Positions 10,761-22,059 of a stretch of 47,333 nucleotides of DNA are shown here, piece after piece. A program made the translations under genes and the position numbers. The stretch is from Ectocarpus siliculosus (lineage: Eukaryota; Sar; Phaeophyceae; Ectocarpales; Ectocarpaceae). How positions within the stretch are numbered: position 1 is the stretch's first letter; each line of letters begins with the position of its first letter. Under the pieces are notes generated by a model. It did no database searches. It had not been told where the DNA came from and saw only the letters and a list, made by a program, of their open reading frames with translations. The stretch spans positions 2,198,659 to 2,245,991 of the forward strand of contig FN649758.1 of NCBI GenBank assembly GCA_000310025.1, in the 5' to 3' direction.

Positions 10761-12037
10761 TTGTTGTTGTTGTTGTTGTCTTCACATAAAAACCGTTCCG
10801 ATCTCTCTCTACCCAGTACCTTCGTATGTCCGTACTGATCCAACACTCGACGCGGTCGATTCCCGTGGTCACAGGTTAACTTACCCTAAAAAGGTACACT
10901 CAAATAAACTGGCCCCGAGGGGTCCGCAAGTCAATAGAAATCAACGACAGATATTCTGGGATCCTCCGCTCCCTCTTCACGCTATGCGGGGTATCAACTG
11001 AGATTAGCAGTCACTATCTATCATGGGCCGGAGAGAAAGAGGCACACTCCCTTGGTTCAATCTTGGTACTTCACAACGCAAGCAGAGACAAGTCCATCTG
11101 GCACAGAAAAAGAGAGAAAAAAAGAGAGAAAAAAAAGGACAAGGAGAAAAAAAAGGAGAAAAAATAAAAATGGAAACCGTAAGGAGAAGAGAAAATAAAT
11201 GAAAATAAAGTGAAAAAATGAAAAAAAGGGCGAGGACAAAGAGGGACCAGGCCGAAAATAACAAGAAGTATGAGGCAGAACAAGGCACACGGTGGAGAGA
11301 CCACTAACGAACAAGCAAACACGCAAACATGGCCACCAACCAGCGATACATTGTAATGGTACGAAATCACTACTACTGGGGGGTTGGTGCAATGGTGCAG
11401 CGTTGGGGGGGGGGGGGGGGGATTGGCGAAAAGAAATTCAATCCGGCACGTATCGTGCAACTCGGTCAGTCTCTTCTCGTTTGTTTGCTTTCTTCCCTCG
11501 CCGTCTCGTCCGTCTCCTGCCCCCCTCCCGCCCCATTGGTTGTTGGCTTGTGGTTTCGTTTGAGCGCTCGTTGTCGGCTGGCCTCTTCTTCCTTCTCGTG
11601 CCAGGAGGTCATGAACCTCTCAGCTCCCTGCAGCACCGCCGCATGCCAGGGTACTCCCCCCTCCACCTTCGCGGCTTCCGTCCACCTTGACTTCGGTGCC
11701 GTGTCTTTCGGTACGGGAATTCCGAGACAACTTGGGTCGGTTTTCGTAGATCCGTGGTCGGCCCCGAAGGCCTTCAGGTCGTCGAGCACACACTTCGGGC
11801 AGTTCTGTTCCTGTCCCCCCCTACGTGGCTTCTCCCCCCCCGCCAGCTCGCCGAGCATCAGTCGTTTCGGGAGTCGCCCGTCCGGCTGCCTTGACAGTGC
11901 TCCCGCGAACAGTAGGCGTCGTTGTCGGATCGTGGCTTCAACGCTCTGGCATTCGACCCTCGTCAGCGTCTGGGCGTACGAGAGCTGCCGGTAGGTGTCT
12001 TTCTTGCGCTTGTACACGATAACTCGAAGGAGCAGTC
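10761..12037 (-). mobile_element. LINE copy 2, 5'-truncated, inverted relative to copy 1
   Basis: The GTT repeat at 10761-10780 followed by CTTCACATAAAAACCG is the reverse complement of the copy 1 tail. The 3' UTR (10790-11465) and the C-terminal coding part then align in inverted order with copy 1 8433-10030, lacking copy 1's SINE and 153-bp duplication. The element breaks off at about 12037, and satellite sequence resumes at the exact point left at 10760 (CCAGCTG / TGTGGTC). This gives a clean insertion into one unit with 5' truncation. Confidence 0.9.
11466..12037 (-). pseudogene. LINE copy 2 ORF, C-terminal remnant
   Basis: The frame starts inside the C-terminal domain (VYKRKKDTYRQLSYAQ, then RQRRLLFAGALSRQPDGRLP) and matches copy 1 from its deletion junction onward. 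It therefore shows what copy 1 has lost upstream: a stretch ending in RQRR. A 4-base insertion near 11480 (CAAACAAA) shifts the last ~16 codons relative to copy 1, which ends VARYVPD. Neither endonuclease nor RT core is present. Confidence 0.85.
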
Positions 12038-12039
12038 GC

Positions 12040-12863
12040 TGTGGTCATTGATTGATTGGGAGTTTGGCTGGCACAAAGTGTTGCAGTCTTACAGCAGTGT
12101 CTGTCTCTCAATCTTTCCCCAAACTCAAACCAACAACACCCGGGGGGATATCCAAACAACCCCCCCACCCCCCAACACACCACCACACACCACCACACCA
12201 TACCACACCACCAAAACCGGAAAACCGGAACCGAAACATTGCCATATCCTATAGACTATCCACGCCGCACGACACCCTACGTGTCCATGCGCATACATAC
12301 ATACGTCGTTGGCCAACTTTGGCCGGCGAGTGGGTGTGCGTTGAAGACATGGCCGTGCGGTAACGGTCCCAAGCAGTAGTATGAAAGACGTTCGGCACGA
12401 TCCATGATCCATGATCCGACGACGGGTAGATGTTTCTCCGCGTTCGCGTTCATCCTTGATCCGGGGCGATCTTTCATTCCACCGTGCAGCCACATGGCAT
12501 CCATCTCACCGCAAGCCAAGCCTACGTGTCTGGTGTGTGGTCACTTGGCCAGCAAGTGTGCACTGACGACATGCCAGTGTGGTGGCTGTCTCAAACAACA
12601 TGCCCTCAGCAACAGCCCAAGTAGAGGGGTGGACGGAACCACGGATGGGATGGATCCGATGGGGAAACGATTCATTCTACAGCCGACCAGCGTAGCCGAC
12701 CAGCGACCAGCGGACCATGGCGCAGGCGGATATAGGATTCCAAGGACCGTTTGGCCATGCTCATGCTCGGGTACACCACAGTCTGGGTGATTGCTGCACG
12801 CCATGGTACAAATGTATTGTATGGTCGAACACCGCTGGCACGACCGTTGGCACGGCAGTCGAC
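12040..12863. repeat. Satellite unit block C
   Basis: The unit resumes after LINE copy 2 at TGTGGTCATTGATTGATTGG and continues through the ACACCACC tract, the GATCCGACGACGG landmark and the CTCGGGTACACCACAG segment to GGCACGGCAGTCGAC. There the 5' end of LINE copy 3 interrupts it. Confidence 0.9.
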
Positions 12864-12867
12864 ACGA

Positions 12868-13880
12868 TCCTCCCCGCCCTGCCCCCCCCGTCCCTGGGAT
12901 AGGCCGAGGTTCCGCAAGTGGATCTAGACCTCGAAAGACCACCCAGCAAAGACGAATATACGGTCCCTGGCACTGTTGAGAGGGGGGTCCTGAGTTTGGC
13001 GGTTGGGAGTTACTGCTGTCGTGAGATCGGGGTAGCTCGTGAACCGCCAGCTTTGGTAGCTGCAAAATGAGACTGGATCCTGACGCCCCGGCTTGGACAC
13101 CGAGGTTATGCAGCAGCAGAGAGCACGGTGAGGGTGGCGGAGTGACCGCACGCCGTGGGGGTATGCCCCAGAGAGAGGAAAGGAGAGAGTCCAGAGATGG
13201 AGGGCCACACCGCTCCGGGACAAGAAGACAACTCTACGGGAAGCAAGGCAATAACCGGGGTAATAACTATCACCTTAGCCCGAGTGTTCGCAAAAAAATA
13301 GCAAAAAAAACAAAAAAGAGGGGGAGATGGAGGAAAAGGAGGGGTCGGGCGGCGCGTAGGCTAGCTTAGAGAGCAGCGCGCGCCGCGCGAAAGAGACAGG
13401 AGGGTCAACTTCTTAGGGTAGCAACCTGGAATGTGCGGACTTTGGCTGTAAACGGGGCCAATGGATACGGGCGAGCCTACAGCATTCTACACGAGGCAGC
13501 GAGACAAGACGTATCGGTGGTAGGAAGTGCAGGAGACGCGGAGGGCAGGTTGAACGGATTTTGCAGCAGCGGGTTTCCGGGTGTTCTGCTGTGGCACGGA
13601 GACTGGTGGAGTCCATGGTGTGGGGATAGCCGTCAAAGAGTCACTGTGCAAGACATCCACGTTCACTACCGAGTTTATCGACGAACGCCTTATGGCCATG
13701 AGGTTTCTGTTGGCAGGCCACCGTGGAGCGGTCAACTTCGTAGCCGCGTATGCTTCAACCGAACCTTCAACCGCCGACAGCAAGCGCGTGTTCTGGGGAA
13801 AACTTGACAGTCTCGTGCGGAGGATCCCTTCCAAAGAATGTGTGTATGTCCTACTAAAGAATGTGTGTATGTCCTACTAG
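12868..13880 (+). mobile_element. LINE copy 3, 5' portion
   Basis: It aligns with copy 1 from the 5' end (5762) to about 6730: 5' UTR, basic N-terminus (ATG at 13067) and the first half of the endonuclease domain. The reading frame is broken by indels near 13320 and 13525, but is correct at about 13750 where copy 1 has an extra TA. At 13836-13880 a 23-bp segment (AAGAATGTGTGTATGTCCTA...) is duplicated in tandem, and similarity to the LINE ends there. Confidence 0.85.
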
Positions 13881-14617
13881 GGTTAAGGATTGGCCCCCCG
13901 CCCCCCAATGGGGCTGGGGGCCAACATCCAGGACGGATGGTGGTGAGTGTCCGGGAGGAAGGAAAAAAGACGAAGAAGGGGAGAGGATTTGTAGGGGCGG
14001 GAAGAAGGGACGGTGTTGGGAGAGGCAAGGAAGCGGTGAAGAATTTCGGCACTCGACGAGGGAGCGGTCCCGTAAGGGGTGAAAGGGACATGTCAGCCCG
14101 TAGTCTTGTCTATCGGAATCGAAAAGCCGAAAAATCGAGGTATACGTTATGTACATAACGATGGAGAAGGCCGACGAGGAAGGTACGAAGAGAGGAAATT
14201 GCACCCCACGTTCGAAGTTCGAAAGTCGGTGTGAAAACCGCGGCAAGGAAGGAGTGCGAAGGAAAAAAAAAAAAAGGAGACGCCGACGTTTGCGTCGTGG
14301 AACGACCCTTCCGTATAACGCAGGTACTCACCAATGCAAGACGGGGAGGTAGAATACCCATCGTGCAGGTCATAACCGCATATGACTCATGCGCGGAGAA
14401 GTTACCACGGAGACTTATCAACAGGAAGTTTGAAGGCCGGCTGAGAAGGTTTGAAGACACAAATACTTAAGCGACGATGGCAAGCGCAACGTCAAAACTT
14501 GACAAGAAGAAAAGTGCATACTTGTACAAAAAAACAAAAGGCCGGATGCCGACCTATGGGTCTCTCGGAATGTAGGGATTCCCACAATTTCCAACAGGTA
14601 TAATCCACAAACAAGTA
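13881..14617. other. Unassigned stretch between LINE pieces
   Basis: No recognisable protein or match to the LINE copies in the window. It contains a G/C-rich GGCCCCCCGCCCCCCAATGG segment just after the LINE 3 break and an A-rich run near 14264. Short ORFs here show no known domain. Confidence 0.4.
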
Positions 14618-14697
14618 AGTTCGGACATATGAAGGTACTGGGTAGAGAGAGATCGGAACGGTTTTTAATGTGAAGACACAACAACAACAAAAAAGAT
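14618..14697 (+). mobile_element. LINE 3' terminal fragment
   Basis: GGTACTGGGTAGAGAGAGATCGG, then AACGGTTTTTAATGTGAAGACAC and a short AAC run match the last ~75 bases of LINE copy 1 (9965-10083). It may be the 3' end of copy 3 after an internal replacement, or an independent strongly truncated insert. Confidence 0.7.
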
Positions 14698-15059
14698 GAA
14701 AGTCGACCCGTCCTGCGTCGTTCGGTGTAAAATCATAAATGCGAAAGATGGACTGCGTAAAGATCCAGTGGTCTTTTTCGGCAGTGGCAAAGAAATACGC
14801 AACCACACGTCGCAAAAAAAAAAAAGTTGAGCGGGATACCGTAGTAATCGAGCTACATATGCATGCAATTTTTGCTCTGATTCACTTTTGCCTCCACAAC
14901 CCGAGAATCTCACGGCTGTATCTCGACCTACAAGACTCCAATCAACAAACCATTTGAAAGGGGCTTCCCGTACGTGCGTCGTTGAGGGGTGAGTTGCGGG
15001 TGACACCTGCTGGTGGGGACGATGGTGCGACGGCGGGGAGCATGTGTCGAGGGAAGCAG

Positions 15060-15290
15060 GGATCGGTCTACGTACTAAAGGATCACCTTGAATCAAATGG
15101 TACGCATGGAACTGGTGACAACAGGTGGGATGGAATTCACGACCACAATCTGCACAGCAAACGATACACCAAGCGCTGTACACACTGCTCCGGTACCACT
15201 ATGCACACGGACTCGCGTCGTAGAGGTATCGCAATCCATGAAAACGTCACCGCTCACCAAATCTGGGCCGTGTTCCGCCAACACCGGCGG
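15060..15290 (-). pseudogene. Cys/His-rich segment downstream of the NADAR frame
   Basis: Two minus-strand frames read FMDCDTSTTRVRVH and then, after a frame change, WCIVCCADCGREFHPTCCHQFH. The clustered Cys/His residues resemble a zinc finger of the kind found at the C-terminus of some transposases or in PHD-like domains. Family assignment is not possible by eye. It lies in the same orientation just 3' of the NADAR region and may be its last exon or domain. Confidence 0.35.
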
Positions 15291-16062
15291 TGGAGCAGCG
15301 GTGGCGTCGCGAAAAGCAGCAGAGGTAATGTGTAGCACCTGTTTGGAGTGGTCCGCGGGCGTGTTCACTGGCACGTCCAACGGGCCACACGCATCCTCGA
15401 GGAAGAATCATCGGCAGGAGAATCCTCACCCGGGGACGCAATTTCGTGGATAGTGGGACACAGGGGGCAGGTTGCCCCGAGTGTTCAGGGCGTCCAGGCT
15501 TGTCGGGTTCGACCGGGCGCACACGCAGAAGCGTGCGCGTCACAACAAGCGTTTTGCCCAAGAGGTTTGGCCATTTGGAGGGCGACGCCGCACGCGGATC
15601 GAAGTCATCGACACCAATGCCCCACAATCCGCCATAAGGACTAGCCTCCGCATAAGGACTAGCCTCCGCAATCTTTCTATCACCCGTAGCCAACAAACGT
15701 TCGCGCGCGTCAGCATTTTGGGCGAATTTTGCATACAAAAGCAAAAAGACAACATCCTCGCGTCTGAGATCCCATAATGCGTGGTCAAATCCGCGTACCT
15801 TGCGACCAAGGGACATGTGTTCTTTCGTGTCGGATGTAGCCATGATCTTGGCATAAGCGGCATCATCGCCGAAAATGCGGGATTTCTCCGCCATCATGAA
15901 CTGTTCGCCGCACACATAGCGAATGCCATCAACCGAAAACGCACAGGGCGTCCAGTTAGACAGAAAGGACGGCGGTTTCCAAAAGAGAAAAACCTCATCG
16001 TTGTAGTACTCCTGATTTCCAACAAAAACAGTGGCCTGCCGCGCGGGTGCGCTTACCTTTCC
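15247..16062 (-). pseudogene. NADAR-domain (YbiA/DUF1768-like) protein, decayed
   Basis: The frame is open from an in-frame TAG at 16063-16065 to a stop at 15247. Its first ~180 codons are a clear NADAR domain: EVFLFWKPPSFLSNW near the start, then VCGEQFMMAEKSRIFGD, YAKIMATSDTKEH, LGRKVRGFDHALWDLR, YAKFAQNADARERLLATGD, LWGIGVDDFDP and finally WPNLLGKTL. NADAR proteins act on NAD-derived or ADP-ribosyl substrates, and some bacterial ones are reported to reverse guanine ADP-ribosylation. The sequence shows homology, not activity. Signs of decay are a 15-bp in-frame duplication (ASPYAEASPYG, about 15635-15670), the TAG just upstream, and frame changes in the Pro/Ser-rich region to the right. The upstream frame 16063-16347 continues in register with it apart from the TAG, so both probably belonged to one protein. 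Confidence 0.8.
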
Positions 16063-17201
16063 CTAAGAAATATCGTCAAGGGAAATGGCACCGGCAACCG
16101 GCAGGACAATCTGGGTGCCACCCGAAGGCGGGCCGGATTGTGAGTTACGAGGAGAGGCAGGTAAAAGCGGTGAACCAGCCCCAGAAGCGTGCGAAACCAA
16201 GCGGTCTACGCGGGCGTTCTCGCGCAAAACGTCAGCGTGAGCCCGTTCATTAAAAGCGGCCTTCGTCGCGGGCGCTCGACCAACATGGCCTACGGCCGCG
16301 GGAGGCTCGGGACCGCTTTTTCGTGACAAAGAAGATGAACCTTCCACTTTGGGAAACCGTTACCTGCGCTCGGCAACGGTGGTGCAGTCAGCACCGTGCG
16401 ACGTTGATGCTCCGTAGAGGAACGTCGCGGAGGGTCCGGAGGGGGCGCGGTGGGTACAAGCGTACTCGAGCCACCGCGGCGGGCTTCAGGCTGTCCCAAG
16501 GTCCCTGTTTGGGGATACTCAGCAATCGATACTGATCTACAGAGATCTAGGGGGTTTCGTGTATCAATGGTGGTGTGTGTTGGTAGAGGGGCGGTCCCCC
16601 TTCTACTGTGCATGGGCTAGCATGCCCGGCGCACTCGTTAATATACCAAGGTCTTGAGTCAGCCTTTCTCTGCGCTTCTGACAACAAGCTGCCCGCCTCC
16701 AAACATCCCTGGGCTCCAGCGGAACGGTGGGAGGCGCAGAAGCCATCCCCACAGGGGGCGTAGACATCGGGGCGAGCGGTCCGTGAGACACCCCAAGTCT
16801 TGTCGGCCCCTCGCCCACACCACAAGGCTGTATTCGGTGCCGACGAGTCACGACGGTCACCCAAAACAGGCTGTGATGAGGCGTGGGGCGACATCTGAGA
16901 AAGAAAAGGTTGGGAAACTAACAAAGGCGAACCCGAAGACGTCCGTTCGATACAAACGTCTTGGGAACTAGTCGTACAGCGCACACCCGGTGCTGTTGAC
17001 GGCGATGTGTGCAAAACGCCGTCACCGGCGTGTCAGTTACCCCGCGAGTGCGGGGTTCCGGAATTCCGAGCGTGCAGGGTTCCAGAGACAGTCGAGGGCG
17101 CAGGGGCCGCGCCGGCCGCGGCCGGCGCCGGAGGTGGGGTGTGTGTGTTTGAGTTACGTTTCCCTGAGCGGCGGCCTTCGCCCTGTGTATGACCGCTGCT
17201 C

Positions 17202-17549
17202 TTATTTGGGCCACTTCGATCGTGTACACGTTAGGCGGTGAGACTTCATGCGGCTTTGCCAACGTTGAAAAATCTGAACGCTATCAGCATGCGAAGCAAT
17301 GGCCGGGTTTAAAAGGCCGGTGTAATTGGTGAAAGCATACGGGCAATTTTTGAGGCTGTGGCCCGTTCTGCCCGCAGTTGAGACATTGGCCAGAAAATTA
17401 CCCCAAAGCTTGTGCTCGGTCGGCAGGGGCCAACAGCGGTGTGAACAGAGGGGGGTCCATCGTAGCCATACTTGCCACAACTGTGAGTACCCGAAGCCAG
17501 GAGCAACGGACTTGCTCCCTTCCCTTGATATTCTGTTCCTCCAAAACAT
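17202..17549 (-). pseudogene. Gag-like CCHC zinc-knuckle fragment upstream of NADAR
   Basis: On the minus strand near 17385-17345 the sequence encodes CLNCGQNGHSLKNC, a classic CX2CX4HX4C knuckle, if one extra G in the run before the His codon is ignored. As it stands the knuckle is split between two frames. It is followed by PYAFTNYTGLLNPAI and later by PNVYTIEVAQIRAAV, then Pro/Ser-rich frames (16290-17014) that lead into the NADAR frame. This arrangement suggests a retroelement Gag-like or nucleic-acid-binding protein fused to NADAR. Frameshifts occur at about 17470, 17370 and 17250. Right of 17546 satellite sequence resumes, so the whole unit is an insertion in the array. Confidence 0.6.
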
Positions 17550-20060
17550 TCAGTTTCATCGTGTTGGCGCAGACCAAATCGGTGAGTTTTGAGCGATAGA
17601 AACAGAGGTGAGCACCGTGGATAAGAGCAGACCTTGGAATGGTTTGGCTGGCACAAAGTGTTTCAGTCTTACAGATTTATCTGTCTCTTCCAGCGGTGGT
17701 CTTGATTGATTGGGAGTTTGGCTGGCACAAAGTGTTGCAGTGTCTGTCTCTCGTTCTTTCCCCAAACTCAAGACAAAAAACACCCGGGGGGGTATCCAAA
17801 CAACCCCACCACCACACGCCACACCGCCACACCACCAAAACCGGAACCACAACATTGCCATATCCTATAGACTATCCACCGCCGCACGACACGTGTCCGT
17901 GCACATACATACATATGTTGTTGGCCAATTGGCCAGCGGGTGTGCGTTGAAGACATGGCCGTGCTGTAACGGTCCTAAGCAGTCGTCCATGTCGACAGCA
18001 TGAAAGAAGTTCGGCACGATCCACGATCGATCCATGATCCGACGACGGGTAGATGTTCCTCCACGTTCGCGTTTATCCGCGATCGGGGGCGATCTTTCAT
18101 TCCACCGTGCACCAACATGGCATCCACCTCATCGCAAGCCAAACCTACGTGTTTGGTGTGTGGTCACTTGGCCAGCGAGTGTGCTCTGACGACATGCCAG
18201 TCTCAAGGAACATGCCTTCAGCAACAGCCGAAGTGTAGAGGGGTGGACGGAACCGCGGATGGATGGATCCGATGGGTAAACGATTCATTCTACAGCCGAC
18301 AAGCCGACCATGGCGCAGGCGGGTATAGCATACCAAGGCGTATGTCGCCAAACGAGCCCGTTTGGCCATGCTCATGCTCGGGCGCACCACAGTCTGGGTG
18401 ATTGCTGCACGCTATGGTACATTGTAAGGTCGAACACCGTTGGCACGGCCGTGCCGGCATGGCAGTCGACCTCAATCGGTGGTTCCGCACAGCACACTGG
18501 CCAGTTTCATCCTGTTGGCGCAGACCAAAATGGTGAGTTTTGAGCGATGGGGTATATAGAAACACAGGTGAGCACCAGGCATAAGAGCAGACCCTGGAAT
18601 GGTTTGGCTGGCACAAAGTGTTGCAGTCTTACAGATTTATCTGTCTCTTTCATCGGTGGTCGTGATTGATTGGGAGTTTGGCTGGCACAAAGTGTTGCAG
18701 TCTTACAGCAGTGTCTGTCTCTCAATCTTTCCCCAAACTCAAACCAACAACACCCGGGGGGGTATCCAAACAACCCCCCCACCCCCCAACACACCACCAC
18801 ACACCACACCACACCACCAAAACCGGCACGGCGACATGCCATCCTATAGTCTAGACTATGCACCTCGCCTCGCCGCACGACACACGACACGTGTCCATGC
18901 ACACATACATACATTGTTGGCCAATTGACCAGCGGGTGTGCGTTGAAGACATGGCTGTGCTGTAACGGTCCCAAGTAATCTACTGTATGTCGACAGCATG
19001 AAAGAAGTTCGGCACGATCCACGATCCATGATCCGACGACGGGACGACGGGTAGATGTTCCTCCGCGTGCATCCTTGATCCGGGGCGATCTTTCATTCCA
19101 CCGTGCATCAACATGGCATCCACCTCACCGCAAGCCAAACGTACGTGTCGGGTGTGTGGTCGCTTGGCCAGCGAGTGTGCGCTGACGACATGACAGTGTG
19201 GTGGCGGTCTCAAACAACATGCCCTCAGCAAGTGCCTCGGCAACAGCAGAAGTTGAGGCGTGGACGGAACCACGGATGGGATGGATCCGACGGGTAAACG
19301 TTTCATTCTACAGCCGACCAGCAGACCATGGCGCAGGCGGGCATGCTGATGCTCGGGCGCACCACAGCCTGAGTGATTCCTGCATGCCGTTGTACATGGT
19401 GAGGCCGAGCACCGTTGGTAAGACCGTTGGCACGGCAGTCAACCTCAATCGGTGCTCCCGCACAGCACACTGGCCAGCTTCATCGTGTTGGCGCACGACG
19501 ACATTGGTGAGTTCCGGGCGATCCTTGTAGGATACAGAAACGAGGTGAGCACCTGTGGATAACAACAGACCCTGGAAATGTTTGGCTGGCACAAAGTGTT
19601 TCAGTCTTACAGATTTATCTGTCTCTTCCAGCGGTGGTCTTGATTGATTGAGAGTTTGGCTGGCACAAAGTGTTCCAGTCTTACAGCGTGTCTGTCTCTC
19701 ATTCTTTCCCCAAAACACCCGGGGGGGGGGTATCCCNNNNNNNNNNNNNNNNNNNNNNNNNNNNNNNNNNNNNNNNNNNNNNNNNNNNNNNNNNNNNNNN
19801 NNNNNNNNNNNNNNNNNNNNNNNNNNNNNNNNNNNNACCCCTACATACCACCACACACCACCACACCACCATAAAAAATGGAACTGCGACATTATCCTGT
19901 ATCCACATCGTCGAAGCACACGTGTTCATATGCAGGCGTGGTTGGCCATTTGGCCAGGGGGTGTGCGTTGAAGACCGTGGCCGTGCTGTAACGTTCTCGA
20001 GCAGTACGTTGACAGCTGAAAGATCCACGATCGATGATTTGAGGACGGGTAATCGTTCGC
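17546..20060. repeat. Satellite unit block D (about 2.5 diverged units)
   Basis: Units begin at TTTCATCGTGTTGGCGCAGACC (17553) and recur near 18505 and 19480. They carry the same landmarks as block A but with many substitutions and small indels, clearly more diverged than block A copies are from each other. The 100-base N gap falls in the C-homopolymer/ACACCACC tract of the last unit, a likely assembly break. Confidence 0.85.
19737..19836. other. Assembly gap (100 N)
   Basis: Exactly 100 N, the usual placeholder for a gap of unknown size. It lies inside a satellite unit next to a G/C homopolymer, so the unit count is uncertain. ORFs read across it are meaningless. Confidence 0.99.
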
Positions 20061-20248
20061 GCGAGCGATGGACATCGGCGTGTATGGCCCGTGTTTTAGA
20101 AGGGCTATGTCACCTACCCCCGGGTGTTGGGGGAAGCTCACATGGTCCCCGGCCGCGCTGGCTAGTTTCCTTTGTGGTTCTGCTCATACGCTCCATTCAT
20201 TGAAATTCCACGCCTCTCCTTCCTCACCTCCAGATCTGAGGGGGCGGT

Positions 20249-20435
20249 GCAATGCATTAGGGAACCTCTGCATTAGGGGACCGTTTCCCACAAAAGTCCA
20301 AGGGGAACCCCTGCACTAGGGAACCTCAACGCCACCATCGATGGAGAACCTCTGCATTAGGGAACCTCAACCTAGAATTGCCAGGGGAACCGCACCCAAA
20401 CAGGAATACGATGCAGAGGTTCCCTAATGCATTGC
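20249..20435. repeat. Perfect 25-bp inverted repeat with repeated GCATTAGGGAACCTC motif
   Basis: GCAATGCATTAGGGAACCTC (continuing CTGCAT? core at 20249-20273) is exactly inverted at 20411-20435, with 137 bases between the arms. The core motif CTGCATTAGGGAACC or close variants also occurs at about 20268, 20304 and 20352. It sits at the left edge of the DIRS-like region and could be a terminal or foldback structure, or a small MITE. Confidence 0.75.
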
Positions 20436-20939
20436 AGCGGCCTTGTTTGCCGCTTTCCCTATGGTGCGAGATGCTGTGCGTAACCGGGGCGGTGTCCCGT
20501 CTCCGGTCGGGCTTGATTCGTTGGGTTCTCACGCACCCATGTGACTCCTCCTTCACATATGGAATTCCGTAATATCCTATTTGCTATAGTCACATGCTGA
20601 GTGATGTGGTCGCTTTGCCGGTGTGTCTCTGCCATCGTCATGTGTTCTCGACGACCTGCCTGGAAACAATGCATCGCATCGACGTTCTAGCAACCTTACG
20701 TGTATCTAGACGTACAGCTTACACATATTCGGCCCCTGGTTTGCTTTTCGATGCTATGCACATTCCTTCGCCCTTGTGCGGGTTTTCGTTTCTTTCCTCG
20801 CGCTTCCGCGCACTGCTCCTAAATCTTGGCGAGAGTGGTTCTCGGCCTTCTCGCTTCATGTCTGCTTGAGCCTTGTCCTGGGCACCGTGCGGTGGTGACA
20901 CGGACCACCCCTTCCGTAATCAGTTGGTTTCATCCCTGA

Positions 20940-21804
20940 AGGACGGAGTCGATCTCTACGAGTTGATCTTGGAGGAATTCCGCGCGCAGTCCTCGAGTTG
21001 CCCGTATGCAGTGGACAAATTCCCCGGGGCGGTCTTAAAAACCGTATAACGCCGGCGTTCGAAGGCTTCGTCGCTGCCGAGGTGAACTCTTTGGTTTCTC
21101 GGGGGGTGTCATGAAGTGGGCCGATAATCACGGTCCCGTTGAACCCCCGCGGGCACGTTTGATCATGGCTCCGTCAGTCGAAGAAATGAAGCCGCGCATG
21201 ATGTACGATGTGCGACCGCTGAACAGCGGGCCAAAAAGCTTCCGTTCTTGATGGACGCCGTGGCCCGGGTGACCATCGTCGCGACCCCAGGATGTTACAT
21301 GACTTCACTGCGTCACTCGTTGGCGTTTCATCACATCCTGTCACGCCCGTCTTCGTGGCCGTTGTTTGGTCTCTGCCACGACGGGGTCGAATATATGTGT
21401 TGTGTGCTACCCTTGGGGTTCAGCCTCAGCCCGTGAGTGCACTATACCCCTGGCTAGGCTAGGCGGCCTTCCTTCGCTCCAAAAGTATTCCGACGCTGGC
21501 TTACCTCGACACCTCCTGTATTCGTAACTTTCTTGCTTCCCTGAGGGTGTCTGCGCAGGAGCAATGGCTCGCAGCGGGGGAACCTACCCATGTGGCGATG
21601 CTGGTCTCATTCCTTTGCGGCCAATTCCTGTCAGCCAAGAAGTGTGATCTGCGACCGAAACAACTGCAGCCGTATCTCGGCATGATGTGCGACTCCTCCG
21701 CGGCCATGTTTGGAGTGCCTCAGGACAGGTTGGACAAGCTGCATCTCTTGATCCGTACGGCCGTTGGTGATGGACGACTGCCTTTCCGTACGCTCCACGC
21801 ATAG
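20940..21804 (+). pseudogene. DIRS-like reverse transcriptase, broken
   Basis: The blocks read GVDLYELILEEFRAQ, then EMKPRMMYDVRPLN, then MDAVARV, TPGCYMTSL and SLAFHHILSRPSSWPLFG, then VLPLGFSLSP. After a frame change comes an open frame at 21481-21804: SIPTLAYLDTSCIRNFLASL and SAKKCDLRPKQLQPYLGM. This matches the DIRS RT layout (FxxI/PxSWPLFGF; LPFGWxxSP; LAYLDD). The second Asp expected in the catalytic YLDD box reads Thr (YLDT), so even a repaired frame would probably be inactive. Confidence 0.8.
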
Positions 21805-22059
21805 CGGGAAAATGCATGAGCATGACTGTGGCAGTTCGGCCGGCGTCGTTGCGGACGCGTGCTATGTTTCGTACTTCGCGGCGTTGGAGAAGTTGGGCAC
21901 GTCCTCGACCTCTCGTGCGATTCTAACGCTGGTCTCGCCGGCGAGATCAAGTAGTGGTTGAGCATTACGACTACGTCGCACGAGCCTCCGTGGCATCGGG
22001 TCGGCACCTTACCGTGGCCCTGCAAACACGGGCGTTGACGCGTCGTCGGTGGCGTGGGG

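Noticed and set aside
19308-20203. Long ORFs spanning the N gap
   Set aside because: Their frames are connected only through unknown bases.
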